Shown here: one piece after another, positions 9,704 to 17,103 of the stretch
Layout of the letters: each line of letters starts with the position of its first letter
Numbering within the stretch: position 1 is the stretch's first letter
NCBI GenBank assembly: GCA_052266715.1
Contig: JBQPRB010000010.1
Source: Jeotgalibaca sp052266715
GTDB taxonomy: Bacteria; Bacillota; Bacilli; Lactobacillales; Aerococcaceae
Reading direction: 5' to 3' (one strand)
Length of the DNA stretch: 64,000 nt
Position numbers and translations under genes: made by a program
Notes under the pieces: generated by a model
Databases searched by the model: none
The model's input: only the letters and a program-made list of their open reading frames with translations
Told to the model about the DNA's origin: nothing

Positions 9704-9938
9704 CTTCTTCACCCCTTATAAATTTGACGCAAGTTATATATTACATTTCTGTTACAAATGTTACGAATTTCTAACAAGTGACTGTAGAACCCGATTTTTT
9801 GGCAAAAAAAAACCAAAAGAGCGATGCAAATTCCTGGGAAATTGTTCTCTGTCTTTTGTTTTATGCCTGAAAAACGCGATTGGACAATATTTCAATCACA
9901 TTCTTCTATTTATTTCTTATGCGTCTACAGTATTACAT

Positions 9939-9967
9939 ATTATACCTATCTAAGCATTCTATGTCAA
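9939..9967 (-). promoter_or_regulatory. rpoBC promoter (perfect consensus)
   Basis: TTGACA (9962-9967), a 17-base spacer, and TATAAT (9939-9944) on the minus strand. The -35 box overlaps the last codon and stop region of the methyltransferase gene upstream, so rpoBC has its own start inside the cluster. The 5' leader down to 9703 contains a TTTTGG/CCAAAA hairpin with a T9 loop. A Lacto-rpoB type leader RNA is known in this order and could be present, but I cannot confirm its consensus by eye. Confidence 0.85.
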
Positions 9968-10581
9968 GCATCGCTTTCTTTGGTACTTTGGATAATCCAG
10001 TATCCTTTGTCACGCGCGATAATTTCTGCATTACCAAAAACTTCTGTCATTTTATTTTGGGCACTTGGTGCACCTTGTTTCTTTTGAATGACGGCAGTCA
10101 ACGTTCCTCCTGGCAAGAGATAAGCATAGCCTTCACTCAAGATTTGATGAACGGTTTGTTTACCTGCCCGGATTGGCGGATTGGTTACAATAGCTGCAAA
10201 ACGATTGGTTCCTTCGACGTTGTCATAAACAGACGAACTATAAATTTTGATATTTTTAACCTGATTGGCTTGTGCATTTCTTTTCGCCAAGCTTAAAGCA
10301 CGTTCATTTACATCTACCATTTCGACTGTCGTATTTGGGTAAGCTGATGCGAGTGCTAAGCCAATAGGACCATAGCCACAACCAACATCCAAAATCGGAC
10401 CACTGATTCCTTCTGGATATTCAAACGAGTCAATCAACAAACGCGACCCAAAGTCGACTGTATTTTTTGAGAAAACGCCTGAATCGGATGTAAAGCGGAA
10501 CTCTTTGTCACGCAGACGAAAACGCCATGTTGCTTCGTCACTTTGAATAGACGGATTTTTTGTGTAGTAATGATCGGACAT
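9964..10581 (-). CDS. Class I SAM methyltransferase, RsmC-like (YbxB)
   Basis: The 205-residue protein is an MTS-domain methyltransferase like the B. subtilis YbxB protein that sits at the same place between rplL and rpoB. SAM-binding motif I is ILDVGCGYGPIGLALA (about 62-77), an acidic motif II follows (EMVDVNERAL), and the substrate amine motif NPPIRAGK (about 134-141) marks N-methylation of a nucleobase. RsmC methylates G1207 of 16S rRNA in E. coli; the same target here is an inference. It starts at an ATG after an AGGAGTG site and lies downstream of the rplL terminator. Confidence 0.85.
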   Translation of the reverse strand: MSDHYYTKNPSIQSDEATWRFRLRDKEFRFTSDSGVFSKNTVDFGSRLLIDSFEYPEGISGPILDVGCGYGPIGLALASAYPNTTVEMVDVNERALSLAKRNAQANQVKNIKIYSSSVYDNVEGTNRFAAIVTNPPIRAGKQTVHQILSEGYAYLLPGGTLTAVIQKKQGAPSAQNKMTEVFGNAEIIARDKGYWIIQSTKESDA

Positions 10582-10599
10582 ACTATCACTCCTTTTACA

Positions 10600-10630
10600 A
10601 AAAGAAAGGCCGGAACATATGTCCCAGCCT
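10600..10630 (-). terminator. rplJL terminator
   Basis: AGGCTGGGAC and GTTCCGGCCT form a stem (10607-10630) with a T-rich tail on the minus strand, between rplL and the methyltransferase gene. Confidence 0.7.
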
Positions 10631-10650
10631 TAAAATTATCAGAAACGAGA

Positions 10651-11016
10651 TTACTTCAATTCTACAGAAGCGCCTACTTCTTCAAGTTGAGCTTTCATAG
10701 CTTCTGCGTCTTCTTTAGACAAACCTTCTTTGATAACGCCAGGAGCGCCATCAACTAGAGCTTTAGCTTCTTTCAAGCCTAGGCCTGTAGCTTCACGAAC
10801 AACTTTGATAACTTTGATTTTGCTATCTCCAGCAGAAACCAATTCTACGTTAAATTCAGTTTGTTCTTCTTCAACAGCTGCACCAGCTGCTGCTGCTGCC
10901 ATAGGTGCTGCTGCAGTAACTCCAAATTCTTCTTCGATTGCTTTTACAAGATCGTTTAATTCTAGAACTGTTGCTTCTTTAATATCAGCAATAATTTGTT
11001 CAACATTCAATGCCAT
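10651..11016 (-). CDS. rplL: 50S ribosomal protein L7/L12
   Basis: This 121-residue acidic, Ala-rich stalk protein recruits translational GTPases to the ribosome. The N-terminal dimerisation helix (ALNVEQIIADIKEATVLELN), the Ala/Gly-rich hinge at about 35-50 and the C-terminal domain with KVIKVVREATGLGLKEAK and the final GASVELK are all standard. It is 75 bases behind rplJ and shares its promoter and L10-type leader. Confidence 0.99.
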   Translation of the reverse strand: MALNVEQIIADIKEATVLELNDLVKAIEEEFGVTAAAPMAAAAAGAAVEEEQTEFNVELVSAGDSKIKVIKVVREATGLGLKEAKALVDGAPGVIKEGLSKEDAEAMKAQLEEVGASVELK

Positions 11017-11091
11017 TATAATTTCCTCCGTTTATGTTAGTTTATTTTTTTTAATGGGTAATTCTGTTTTTACGATGCAATTAGCACGCTA

Positions 11092-11586
11092 TTAAGCAGC
11101 ATCTTTTTCGGATACAGCTTTGACAGCCAATGCAAAGTTGCGCATAGGTGCTTGCAATACTGAAAGTAGCATTGACAACATTCCTTCGCGGTTTGGCAAT
11201 TTAGCAAGAGCTTCAATTTCTTCTTTAGAAGCAACTTTACCCTCGATAACGCCACCTTTGATTTCAAGTTTCGGTGCTGTTTTAGCAAATTCAGCCATGA
11301 TTTTAGCTGGTGCTACAACATCATCTTTACTGAAAGCAACGGCTGTTGGGCCTTTGAAGATATCTTCCATACCTTCTAGTCCTGCAGCAACTGCAGCACG
11401 AGAAATAATAGAGTTTTTCAAAACTTGCATTTCAACGCCAGCTTCGCGCAATTGTTTTCTTAGTTCTGTCACCTCAGCAACAGTAAGTCCTAAGTAATCA
11501 ACTACAACTACAGAAGCAGATTCTTGCATTTTGCCAGTAGCGATTTCTACAAGTTCTTGTTTTTTAGCGATAGCAGCTTCACTCAT
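11092..11586 (-). CDS. rplJ: 50S ribosomal protein L10
   Basis: This is the L10 stalk base protein (164 residues), which binds 23S rRNA and carries L7/L12 dimers on its C-terminal helix. The start MSEAAIAKKQ is the family's usual N-terminus; AGGAGGTGAACGATAAG precedes it, so the upstream in-frame GTG at 11598 is rejected. The motif VVDYLGLTVAEVTELRKQLR is typical. The gene is followed directly by rplL. Confidence 0.98.
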   Translation of the reverse strand: MSEAAIAKKQELVEIATGKMQESASVVVVDYLGLTVAEVTELRKQLREAGVEMQVLKNSIISRAAVAAGLEGMEDIFKGPTAVAFSKDDVVAPAKIMAEFAKTAPKLEIKGGVIEGKVASKEEIEALAKLPNREGMLSMLLSVLQAPMRNFALAVKAVSEKDAA

Positions 11587-11755
11587 CTTATCGTTCACCT
11601 CCTAAGTTTCTGAATAGAGTTTTTGTAAAAACAAAAAACTCTATGCCACCTAGACATAGAGGATCCGTGTAATTCTCAACTGGATTCTTCCTCGGTAGGA
11701 TGATTAAGGCGCAAGCCCCCTACTGTCTTCGGTAAGACATATATTAACCTTGATG
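11587..11755 (-). promoter_or_regulatory. L10-type autoregulatory leader
   Basis: About 170 bases of transcribed leader lie between the rplJ promoter and rplJ. It contains a strong hairpin (ATAGAGTTTTTTG with ...AAAAACTCTAT, about 11612-11648) and a bulged structure with GGGGGCTTGCGCC. Position, length and folding agree with the L10(L12)4 leader that gives feedback control of rplJL in Firmicutes. The match is by context, not by covariance search. Confidence 0.7.
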
Positions 11756-11784
11756 ATTATAGCAAAGATAACCATCAAGGTCAA
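11756..11784 (-). promoter_or_regulatory. rplJL promoter
   Basis: TTGACC (11779-11784), a 17-base spacer and TATAAT (11756-11761), with an extended -10 (TGCTATAAT). The same segment can pair as CCTTGATG/CATCAAGG, overlapping the end of the rplA transcript. Confidence 0.8.
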
Positions 11785-11798
11785 GATGCTTTATAAAA

Positions 11799-12494
11799 TT
11801 ATTTTACTACAGAAGATGGATCAACTTTAACACCAGGTCCGAATGTAGAAGCTACACTCAAGTTTTTGATGTATTGACCTTTAGCTGCAGATGGTTTAGC
11901 ACGCAATACAACATCGTGGATTGTTTGGAAGTTTTCCACCAATTTTTCGTTGTCGAATGATACTTTACCGATTGGTACATGGATGTTACCTTGTTTGTCA
12001 GCACGGTAAGTTACTTTACCAGCTTTGATTTCTTCAACAGCTTTAGTTACATCCATTGTAACTGTACCAGTTTTAGGGTTAGGCATTAGGCCTTTAGGTC
12101 CCAATACGCGACCCAAACGTCCAACAGTACCCATCATGTCAGGTGTTGCAACGATAACGTCGAAGTCAAACCAGCCACCTTGGATTTTGTCAGCCAATTC
12201 GTTTTCGCCTACGTAGTCTGCTCCAGCTGCTTCAGCTTCTTTAGCTTTGTCACCTTTTGCAAATACTAATACGCGTTGTGTTTTACCTGTACCGTGTGGC
12301 AATACTACTGCTCCACGGATTTGTTGGTCGTTTTTACGAGTGTCGATTCCTAGACGGTATGCAACTTCAATAGTTGCATCAAATTTAGCGAAGTCGACTT
12401 CTTTAACCAATGCAACTGCATCGGCAGCAGAATATAGAGTTCCTTTTTCTACTTTTTCAGAAGCAGCAAGGAATTGTTTACTTTTTTTAGCCAT
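11799..12494 (-). CDS. rplA: 50S ribosomal protein L1
   Basis: The 231-residue L1 protein builds the mobile L1 stalk that moves deacylated tRNA through the E site; it usually also represses its own operon. Visible signatures are the GKTQRVLVFAKG segment, and VATPDMMGTVGRLGRVLGPKGLMPNPK spread over residues 125-151, including the L1 family motif around GPKGLMPNPK. It follows rplK by about 100 bases. The intergenic stretch holds a CTTTGCT/AGCAAAG hairpin (about 12550-12572). Confidence 0.99.
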   Translation of the reverse strand: MAKKSKQFLAASEKVEKGTLYSAADAVALVKEVDFAKFDATIEVAYRLGIDTRKNDQQIRGAVVLPHGTGKTQRVLVFAKGDKAKEAEAAGADYVGENELADKIQGGWFDFDVIVATPDMMGTVGRLGRVLGPKGLMPNPKTGTVTMDVTKAVEEIKAGKVTYRADKQGNIHVPIGKVSFDNEKLVENFQTIHDVVLRAKPSAAKGQYIKNLSVASTFGPGVKVDPSSVVK

Positions 12495-12593
12495 GATTTT
12501 TCCTCCTTGATTGTGGTTTTAACGGTTTTACCTCCCACTGGTAACCTTTGCTTTCATGAGAGCAAAGAGTTCCATGAGAAGCTGCTGTCTAGA

Positions 12594-13019
12594 TTAGTCT
12601 TGAACAGTAATACCCATTGAGCGAGCAGTACCTTCGACCATACGCATAGCAGCTTCTACGTCTGCTGCATTCAAATCTGTCATTTTAGTTTCAGCGATTT
12701 CTTGTACTTGTGCACGAGTTACAGAACCAACTTTTTTCTTGTTTGGCTCACCAGATGCTTTGTCCAAGCCAGCAGCTTTCTTCAATAGAACTGGAGCTGG
12801 TGGAGTTTTTGTGATGAAAGTAAATGAACGGTCTTCAAATACTGTGATCACAACGGGAATAATCATACCTGCTTGGTCTTGTGTACGAGCGTTGAACTCT
12901 TTACAGAATCCCATAATGTTCACGCCAGCTTGTCCTAGAGCAGGACCTACCGGTGGAGCTGGAGATGCTTTACCTGCAGGAATTTGCAACTTAACTAATT
13001 TCATAACTTTTTTAGCCAC
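12594..13019 (-). CDS. rplK: 50S ribosomal protein L11
   Basis: L11 (141 residues) forms the GTPase-associated centre with 23S rRNA and is needed for RelA activation. The N-terminal LQIPAGKASPAPPVGPALGQ (proline-rich, thiostrepton region) and KTPPAPVLLKKAAG are diagnostic. The start codon is GTG, set by AAGGAGGTATGTATC. It is the first gene of rplKA. Confidence 0.99.
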   Translation of the reverse strand: MAKKVMKLVKLQIPAGKASPAPPVGPALGQAGVNIMGFCKEFNARTQDQAGMIIPVVITVFEDRSFTFITKTPPAPVLLKKAAGLDKASGEPNKKKVGSVTRAQVQEIAETKMTDLNAADVEAAMRMVEGTARSMGITVQD

Positions 13020-13111
13020 GATACATACCTCCTTGATTGTCCGTGATGTGGTTTAATGGGGTTTAAGATTTCCCCTCCCACACATTTCGATGCGCCTAAA
13101 CGCACCTGTGC

Positions 13112-13140
13112 ATTATAAATTGTTTTTAAATGATTGTCAA
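13112..13140 (-). promoter_or_regulatory. rplKA promoter (perfect consensus)
   Basis: TTGACA (13135-13140), 17 bases, TATAAT (13112-13117), placed between nusG and rplK. A small GCGTTTAGGCGC hairpin lies in the leader. Confidence 0.88.
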
Positions 13141-13163
13141 CAATTTCTCAAAAAATAAAATGA

Positions 13164-13724
13164 TTATTTCATTTTATCAACTTGGTCGTATTCAAGTTCA
13201 GCAACAGTTTCCCGGCCGAACATTTCAATCAACACTTTCAATTTACCTTTTTCGGAATCAACTTCTTCAACGACACCTGAAAGACCATTGAATGCTCCTT
13301 CAACAATCGTCACGCTCTCGCCTTTTTCGAATTCGATTTCACGCGTACGTGTACTCAAGCCCATACGTTTCAAGATCCAATCTATTTCTTCTTGCAACAA
13401 CGGTGCTGGCTTGCTACCTGCGCCGTGAGAGCCTACAAAACCTGTTACTCCTGGCGTATTACGAACAACATACCAAGATTCATCGGACATGATCATCTCA
13501 ACCAAAACGTAACCCGGGAATGTTTTTTTGATTTTTTTCTTCTCTTCGCCATCTTTGATTTCTACTTCTTCCTCTTCAGGAACAACTACCCGGAAAATAT
13601 AATTTTCCATGTTCATGCTTTGAGCACGTGATTCAATATTCAATTTGACTTTATTTTCATAGCCAGAATACGTGTGCAGTACATACCAATTTTTTTCCTG
13701 TTCTACTGTTTCCACTTTTCCCAC
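13164..13724 (-). CDS. nusG: Transcription elongation/antitermination factor NusG
   Basis: NusG (186 residues) binds the polymerase clamp and, in Firmicutes, promotes pausing and links to translation. The NGN domain begins KNWYVLHTYSGYENKVK; the PGYVLVEM segment and NTPGVTGFVGS follow. The C-terminal KOW domain has GESVTIVEGAFNGLSGVVEE. It ends with LEYDQVDKM. It is separated from secE by a terminator-like hairpin and has its own promoter. Confidence 0.98.
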   Translation of the reverse strand: MGKVETVEQEKNWYVLHTYSGYENKVKLNIESRAQSMNMENYIFRVVVPEEEEVEIKDGEEKKKIKKTFPGYVLVEMIMSDESWYVVRNTPGVTGFVGSHGAGSKPAPLLQEEIDWILKRMGLSTRTREIEFEKGESVTIVEGAFNGLSGVVEEVDSEKGKLKVLIEMFGRETVAELEYDQVDKMK

Positions 13725-13754
13725 TTCTTTCTGTGTATGATCCTATGTTTTTTT

Positions 13755-13786
13755 GTATTAAAAAAAACCTTTCATTGCGGGAAAGG
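13755..13786 (-). terminator. Terminator between secE and nusG
   Basis: AACCTTTC and GAAAGGTT form a perfect 8-bp stem (loop 7) followed by T8 on the minus strand. It comes after the nusG promoter on that strand, so it could also act as an attenuator in the nusG leader. Confidence 0.75.
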
Positions 13787-13802
13787 TTCTTTGTGCGCTC
13801 TT

Positions 13803-13811
13803 ATTATAGCA
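13803..13811 (-). promoter_or_regulatory. nusG promoter, extended -10
   Basis: TGCTATAAT on the minus strand is an extended -10 element. The matching -35 is poor. It lies upstream of the hairpin at 13755-13786. Confidence 0.55.
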
Positions 13812-13842
13812 AAGTAACGGTCAATTTGCCACTGAAATTCGA

Positions 13843-14016
13843 TTACAAGCTCATGACTAAATCAAGTAATTCAACTACACCAAAATCGACAACCGCAAAG
13901 AAGGCCGCAAACAGCAGAACTGTTACAATAACGGTGTTGGTGTACTTCGATAGTTCCTTGCCTGATGGCCAAGTTACTAGTTTCATTTCATCTCTAACAC
14001 TCTTTAAGAAATTCAC
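13843..14016 (-). CDS. secE: Preprotein translocase subunit SecE
   Basis: This short SecE (57 residues) clamps the SecY channel. It has the cytoplasmic amphipathic motif EMKLVTWPSGKEL (about 10-22) and a single membrane helix (VIVTVLLFAAFFAVVDFGVV). I choose the GTG at 14016 because GAGGTGCCCC precedes it and orthologues begin at NFLKSV; a GTG four codons upstream lies inside that ribosome site. Confidence 0.95.
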   Translation of the reverse strand: MNFLKSVRDEMKLVTWPSGKELSKYTNTVIVTVLLFAAFFAVVDFGVVELLDLVMSL

Positions 14017-14042
14017 GGGGCACCTCACTTCTTTTTAATGGG

Positions 14043-14195
14043 TTATTTTGTTTCTTTGTGTAATGTGTGAATACCGCAGTAACGGCAGAATTTTTTAACT
14101 TCTAGACGTGTCGTGCGACCTTTTTCGCTAGGTGTAATGGTATAATTTCTCGAACCACATACGGTGCAAGCTAACGCTGCTCTCTTTTGTACCAC
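14043..14195 (-). CDS. rpmG: 50S ribosomal protein L33
   Basis: This 50-residue L33 is read from a GTG start preceded by GAGGTGAGCGACA. Its protein begins VQKRAALACTVCGSRNY and ends with CRYCGIHTLHKETK. Two CxxC pairs (near residues 10-13 and 37-40) mark the zinc-binding (C+) form. It is the first gene of rpmG-secE, as in many Firmicutes, 26 bases from secE. Confidence 0.97.
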   Translation of the reverse strand: MVQKRAALACTVCGSRNYTITPSEKGRTTRLEVKKFCRYCGIHTLHKETK

Positions 14196-14237
14196 TGTCG
14201 CTCACCTCTTCCTAATCTAATGTTGCATACCCCTCTA

Positions 14238-14266
14238 ATAGTAGAGGTCACAGACTTCCTTGTCAA
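14238..14266 (-). promoter_or_regulatory. rpmG-secE promoter
   Basis: TTGACA (14261-14266), 17 bases, TACTAT (14238-14243). The -35 abuts the stop codon of dmkA, so rpmG has its own promoter immediately after the electron-transfer operon. Confidence 0.75.
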
Positions 14267-15205
14267 CTAAAAAATGATACCCAAAGTTAGTAAAATAATC
14301 TGCGTAATATGGATAGCAACCAAGTTTACTAGCGCCAAAGCAAAGGTCTCGCTCTTCATTTGTTTCGCTTTAAAGAGGCGAATATTTTTTTGGACAAGGG
14401 GGAATACCAAGAAAACACCCAACATCCATGGCGTCATCACGCGAAGAATGACTGCTAATCCAATAGAAACAAAAACACCATAGTAAAGGATGCCATACAA
14501 TTTCACCGCAGTCGGCTTGCCTATATAATAGGTAAGTGTGTAACGATGGTTACTCACATCTGTTTCAAAATCACAAATATTATTCGCCAGCATAATGTTC
14601 GCAATCGTAAAAACAAGTGGCAACGAACTCAAGAAAACAGCCAATACTCCCACTAAATCTCCTTCAATAGCGAAGCGCGGCCAAGCGATGGAGACCGATG
14701 CCAATGCGTTGTTTGGGACATTGATCAAAACGGCAATAAAGAAAATACCGAATCCCATCGTTAAACCGGATAACACTTCTCCTAAGGGCATCCGCGAAAT
14801 AGGAAACGGGCCGAATGTATACAAAATCCCTACCGCAAAGCAAATCGCTCCAATCACTAGCAACAACAAGCTGGTGCGGTAAGTAATGATTAGGCCGATC
14901 ATGGTCGCAAACGCAATCATACCAACAATCATTAAGGTAACTTTACGAACGGATAAGCCTTCCCTACCCAACACATTCTCCTCGTCACGATAAACGAGGT
15001 TTTTAGCTTTCACATAATCCATCGTATTGTTGATGGCTGTTGTCGCCATATCAAAAACAATCATGGCAACGAAGAACAACAGCGTGTTAATTCCATCGAA
15101 AGAATCAAAGTAATATAATGCATAAAGAATTCCCAGCGAAAACGGGAAGATACTGGCTAATTTTGTTCTGATTTCAACCAGTTCCAAAAAAATCGAAAGT
15201 GACAT
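14267..15205 (-). CDS. dmkA: UbiA-family prenyltransferase of the EET locus (DmkA)
   Basis: The 312-residue membrane enzyme is a MenA-like 1,4-dihydroxy-2-naphthoate prenyltransferase that would make demethylmenaquinone. The two Asp-rich motifs of the UbiA family are INNTMDYVKAK (about 57-67) and ANNICDFETD (about 205-214), set among eight to nine hydrophobic helices. It lies 12 bases behind fmnB and ends the electron-transfer gene set. In Listeria the EET-specific quinone branch uses this type of gene beside the general menA. The start has no strong ribosome site nearer than GGGGGTTTCGT. Confidence 0.9.
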   Translation of the reverse strand: MSLSIFLELVEIRTKLASIFPFSLGILYALYYFDSFDGINTLLFFVAMIVFDMATTAINNTMDYVKAKNLVYRDEENVLGREGLSVRKVTLMIVGMIAFATMIGLIITYRTSLLLLVIGAICFAVGILYTFGPFPISRMPLGEVLSGLTMGFGIFFIAVLINVPNNALASVSIAWPRFAIEGDLVGVLAVFLSSLPLVFTIANIMLANNICDFETDVSNHRYTLTYYIGKPTAVKLYGILYYGVFVSIGLAVILRVMTPWMLGVFLVFPLVQKNIRLFKAKQMKSETFALALVNLVAIHITQIILLTLGIIF

Positions 15206-15217
15206 ACGAAACCCCCA

Positions 15218-16261
15218 CTACTCTTCTACTATTTTATAATCCTCGTTCCGCAACTCGAAATTATCCTTCAAGCCATCAGACAGATAGACCTCTTTATCTT
15301 TTGTAACAAAAACCGCCTCAATATCATTGCGCCCGTTAACGTAAGCCAAGCCTTCCTCAACCCCAAGCGCAAAAACCAAGGTCGAGGTCGCATCTCCGTC
15401 TACAGATTTTTCGGAGATAATGGAAACACCAGCAATTTCATTATCGAATGGATAGCCCGTTTCCGGACTCATCAAGTGATGATAAACTTCACCATCCACT
15501 TCTAAAAACCGTTCATAGATACCAGACGTTACAATCGAACGATTGCTTTGCTGCGTTGAGCCGATGCTTTCACCCCGCTCTGCAAACGGATCTTGAATCC
15601 CTACATTCCAAACATCCCCATCCCGAACAGGCGAAGCCCCCATCACAAAAACATTACCGCCCAAATCAATAATAGCCGTAGTCACATTTTCAGATTCGAA
15701 TAACGCTTTTACTTCATCAGTAATGTACCCTTTAGCTATGGCACCCAAATCCATTTCCATGCCTGGTTCTTCGAGATAAACAGAACGTTCTTCGTCATTC
15801 AAAATCACTTTGTTGAAATCAATTTTTTGCAGAGCTTCATCTATCTCTGCTTGGCTCGGTTTACGGGCATCGTCGAATCCAATACGCCAAAGATTGGTAA
15901 TAGGGCCGATTGTATAATTGAACTGACCATCCAATGAATCACTATAATCAGCAGCGATACTAATCAATTCATAAACTTCTTCTGAAACAACAACCGGTTC
16001 TTGACCAGCCGCTTTATTTATTTTGGATATTTCGGATTCGGTTGTTTCGCCGGTGATTTTGTCAGCTAAATCTCTTACGAGCGCGAATCCCTCTTCAATG
16101 ACGTCTTCTTTCCCATCATCATAAATACTGAGACTGACATAAGTTCCCATCAGAAACTCTGTATCATTATAGGCTTGTGTGTTTACCTTGCCTTCGTTCC
16201 CGCATGCACTTAAGAAAACGAGCACACCAACGACTCCCAACAGATGTCGAATAATTTTCAT
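15218..16261 (-). CDS. fmnB: FAD:protein FMN transferase, lipoprotein (FmnB)
   Basis: This ApbE-family enzyme (347 residues) moves FMN from FAD to a threonine of surface flavoproteins such as PplA. It has a lipoprotein signal (MKIIRHLLG...VFLSACG, Cys about 20). The ApbE signatures are MGTYVSLSIYD, the EMDLGAIAKGYITDEV segment, DLGGNVFVMG, and DGDATSTLVFALG near the metal site. The start is the ATG at 16261 with an AGGAG nine bases upstream; the longer open frame upstream runs through a terminator and into pplA and is rejected. It forms a pair with dmkA. Confidence 0.93.
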   Translation of the reverse strand: MKIIRHLLGVVGVLVFLSACGNEGKVNTQAYNDTEFLMGTYVSLSIYDDGKEDVIEEGFALVRDLADKITGETTESEISKINKAAGQEPVVVSEEVYELISIAADYSDSLDGQFNYTIGPITNLWRIGFDDARKPSQAEIDEALQKIDFNKVILNDEERSVYLEEPGMEMDLGAIAKGYITDEVKALFESENVTTAIIDLGGNVFVMGASPVRDGDVWNVGIQDPFAERGESIGSTQQSNRSIVTSGIYERFLEVDGEVYHHLMSPETGYPFDNEIAGVSIISEKSVDGDATSTLVFALGVEEGLAYVNGRNDIEAVFVTKDKEVYLSDGLKDNFELRNEDYKIVEE

Positions 16262-16305
16262 ATAATTTCTCCTAATTGTCTTTTCGCCAATTTTAACACA
16301 CGAAA

Positions 16306-16335
16306 AAGGTAGGAACGAGTGTCTGTTCCTACCTT
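16306..16335 (-). terminator. Terminator between pplA and fmnB
   Basis: AAGGTAGGAAC and GTTCCTACCTT form a perfect 11-bp stem followed by TTTTTCG on the minus strand. It would lower fmnB-dmkA expression relative to the abundant lipoprotein gene pplA. Confidence 0.85.
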
Positions 16336-16358
16336 CTATCATTATCGTCACTATTAAA

Positions 16359-16889
16359 TTAGTTGTCGATTTCGATTGTTTCTGTGTTTCCTTCTTTAGC
16401 TGCATCAATCAATTGTTGTGCATATTCTTTGAACATATCAGAAGAATGTGTAGCACCTGAAACAACTTCCACTTCAGAAGCATCTTGTTTTTCAACCAAT
16501 TGATTATTTAATTCTGGAAGGTATTCTTGTGGGCCAACGCCAACTTTTTCAGACATTCTGTCTTGGTAAGCTTGGTCTTCAGATTTCAATTCGCCAGCTT
16601 CGTTTTTGTAGTCATAATTTGATTCAGTGATTTCGCCACCTTCAACTACCATTGTGAAGTCAACTTTCCAACCATTTTCGTCTAGATTTTTTTGAACCAA
16701 TGTATATGTTCCATCTTGAAGTTCTGATGTCGCTACTTCAGATGTTGCTTCAGATGATTCCTCAATAACTTCAGACGCTGCTTCAGATGAAACTGATTCT
16801 TCTGTAGTTGTGTCGCTGCCGCAAGCTGCAAGCAACAATGTTGATGCTAAAGTTAGTGACCAAGCTGTCATTTTTTTATTTAGAGCCAT
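16359..16889 (-). CDS. pplA: FMN-binding surface lipoprotein (PplA-like, single domain)
   Basis: This 176-residue lipoprotein is the extracellular flavoprotein that would pass electrons to iron or other acceptors. The signal ends in LLLAACG (Cys23). A Ser/Glu/Thr-rich linker (24-57) precedes one FMN-binding domain. The flavinylation motif VVSGATHSSD puts the acceptor Thr at about 147. Listeria PplA carries two such domains; here I see only one. The promoter is TTGCAT-17-TAATAT (16973-17001), and AAAGGTGG precedes the ATG. A strong terminator follows, so it is probably the most expressed gene of the set. Confidence 0.9.
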   Translation of the reverse strand: MALNKKMTAWSLTLASTLLLAACGSDTTTEESVSSEAASEVIEESSEATSEVATSELQDGTYTLVQKNLDENGWKVDFTMVVEGGEITESNYDYKNEAGELKSEDQAYQDRMSEKVGVGPQEYLPELNNQLVEKQDASEVEVVSGATHSSDMFKEYAQQLIDAAKEGNTETIEIDN

Positions 16890-16972
16890 AAGGGAAATAC
16901 CACCTTTATTATTTTTGTTTTTTGCGAACCTTTCATCCTCCTGATAAAACGTTCACAAATGATTACAAGATA

Positions 16973-17001
16973 ATATTACCATTACAAAAAGTAAGATGCA
17001 A
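16973..17001 (-). promoter_or_regulatory. pplA promoter
   Basis: TTGCAT (16996-17001), 17 bases, TAATAT (16973-16978) on the minus strand, about 85 bases before the pplA start. Confidence 0.6.
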
Positions 17002-17075
17002 CCGAAATCAAACGACTTTATGAAATATTTCATTAACTAGCATTGTTTTTTCATTTAAATTTAATATAAAAACTA

Positions 17076-17098
17076 GAAAGCCTATTATAAAGGCTTTC
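17076..17098 (-). terminator. Terminator after dmkB
   Basis: GAAAGCC and GGCTTTC pair (loop 9), followed by CTAGTTTTTA on the minus strand, just beyond the dmkB stop. Confidence 0.65.
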
Positions 17099-17103
17099 CG
17101 GTT

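Noticed and set aside
16262..16408. N-terminal extension of fmnB into pplA
   Set aside because: It would be translated through a strong terminator and lacks a ribosome site; the lipoprotein start at 16261 has both a signal peptide and AGGAG.
16880..16940. Upstream ORF overlapping the pplA start (MKGSQKTKIIK...)
   Set aside because: Its ATG directly abuts AGGAGG with no spacing, so initiation there is unlikely.
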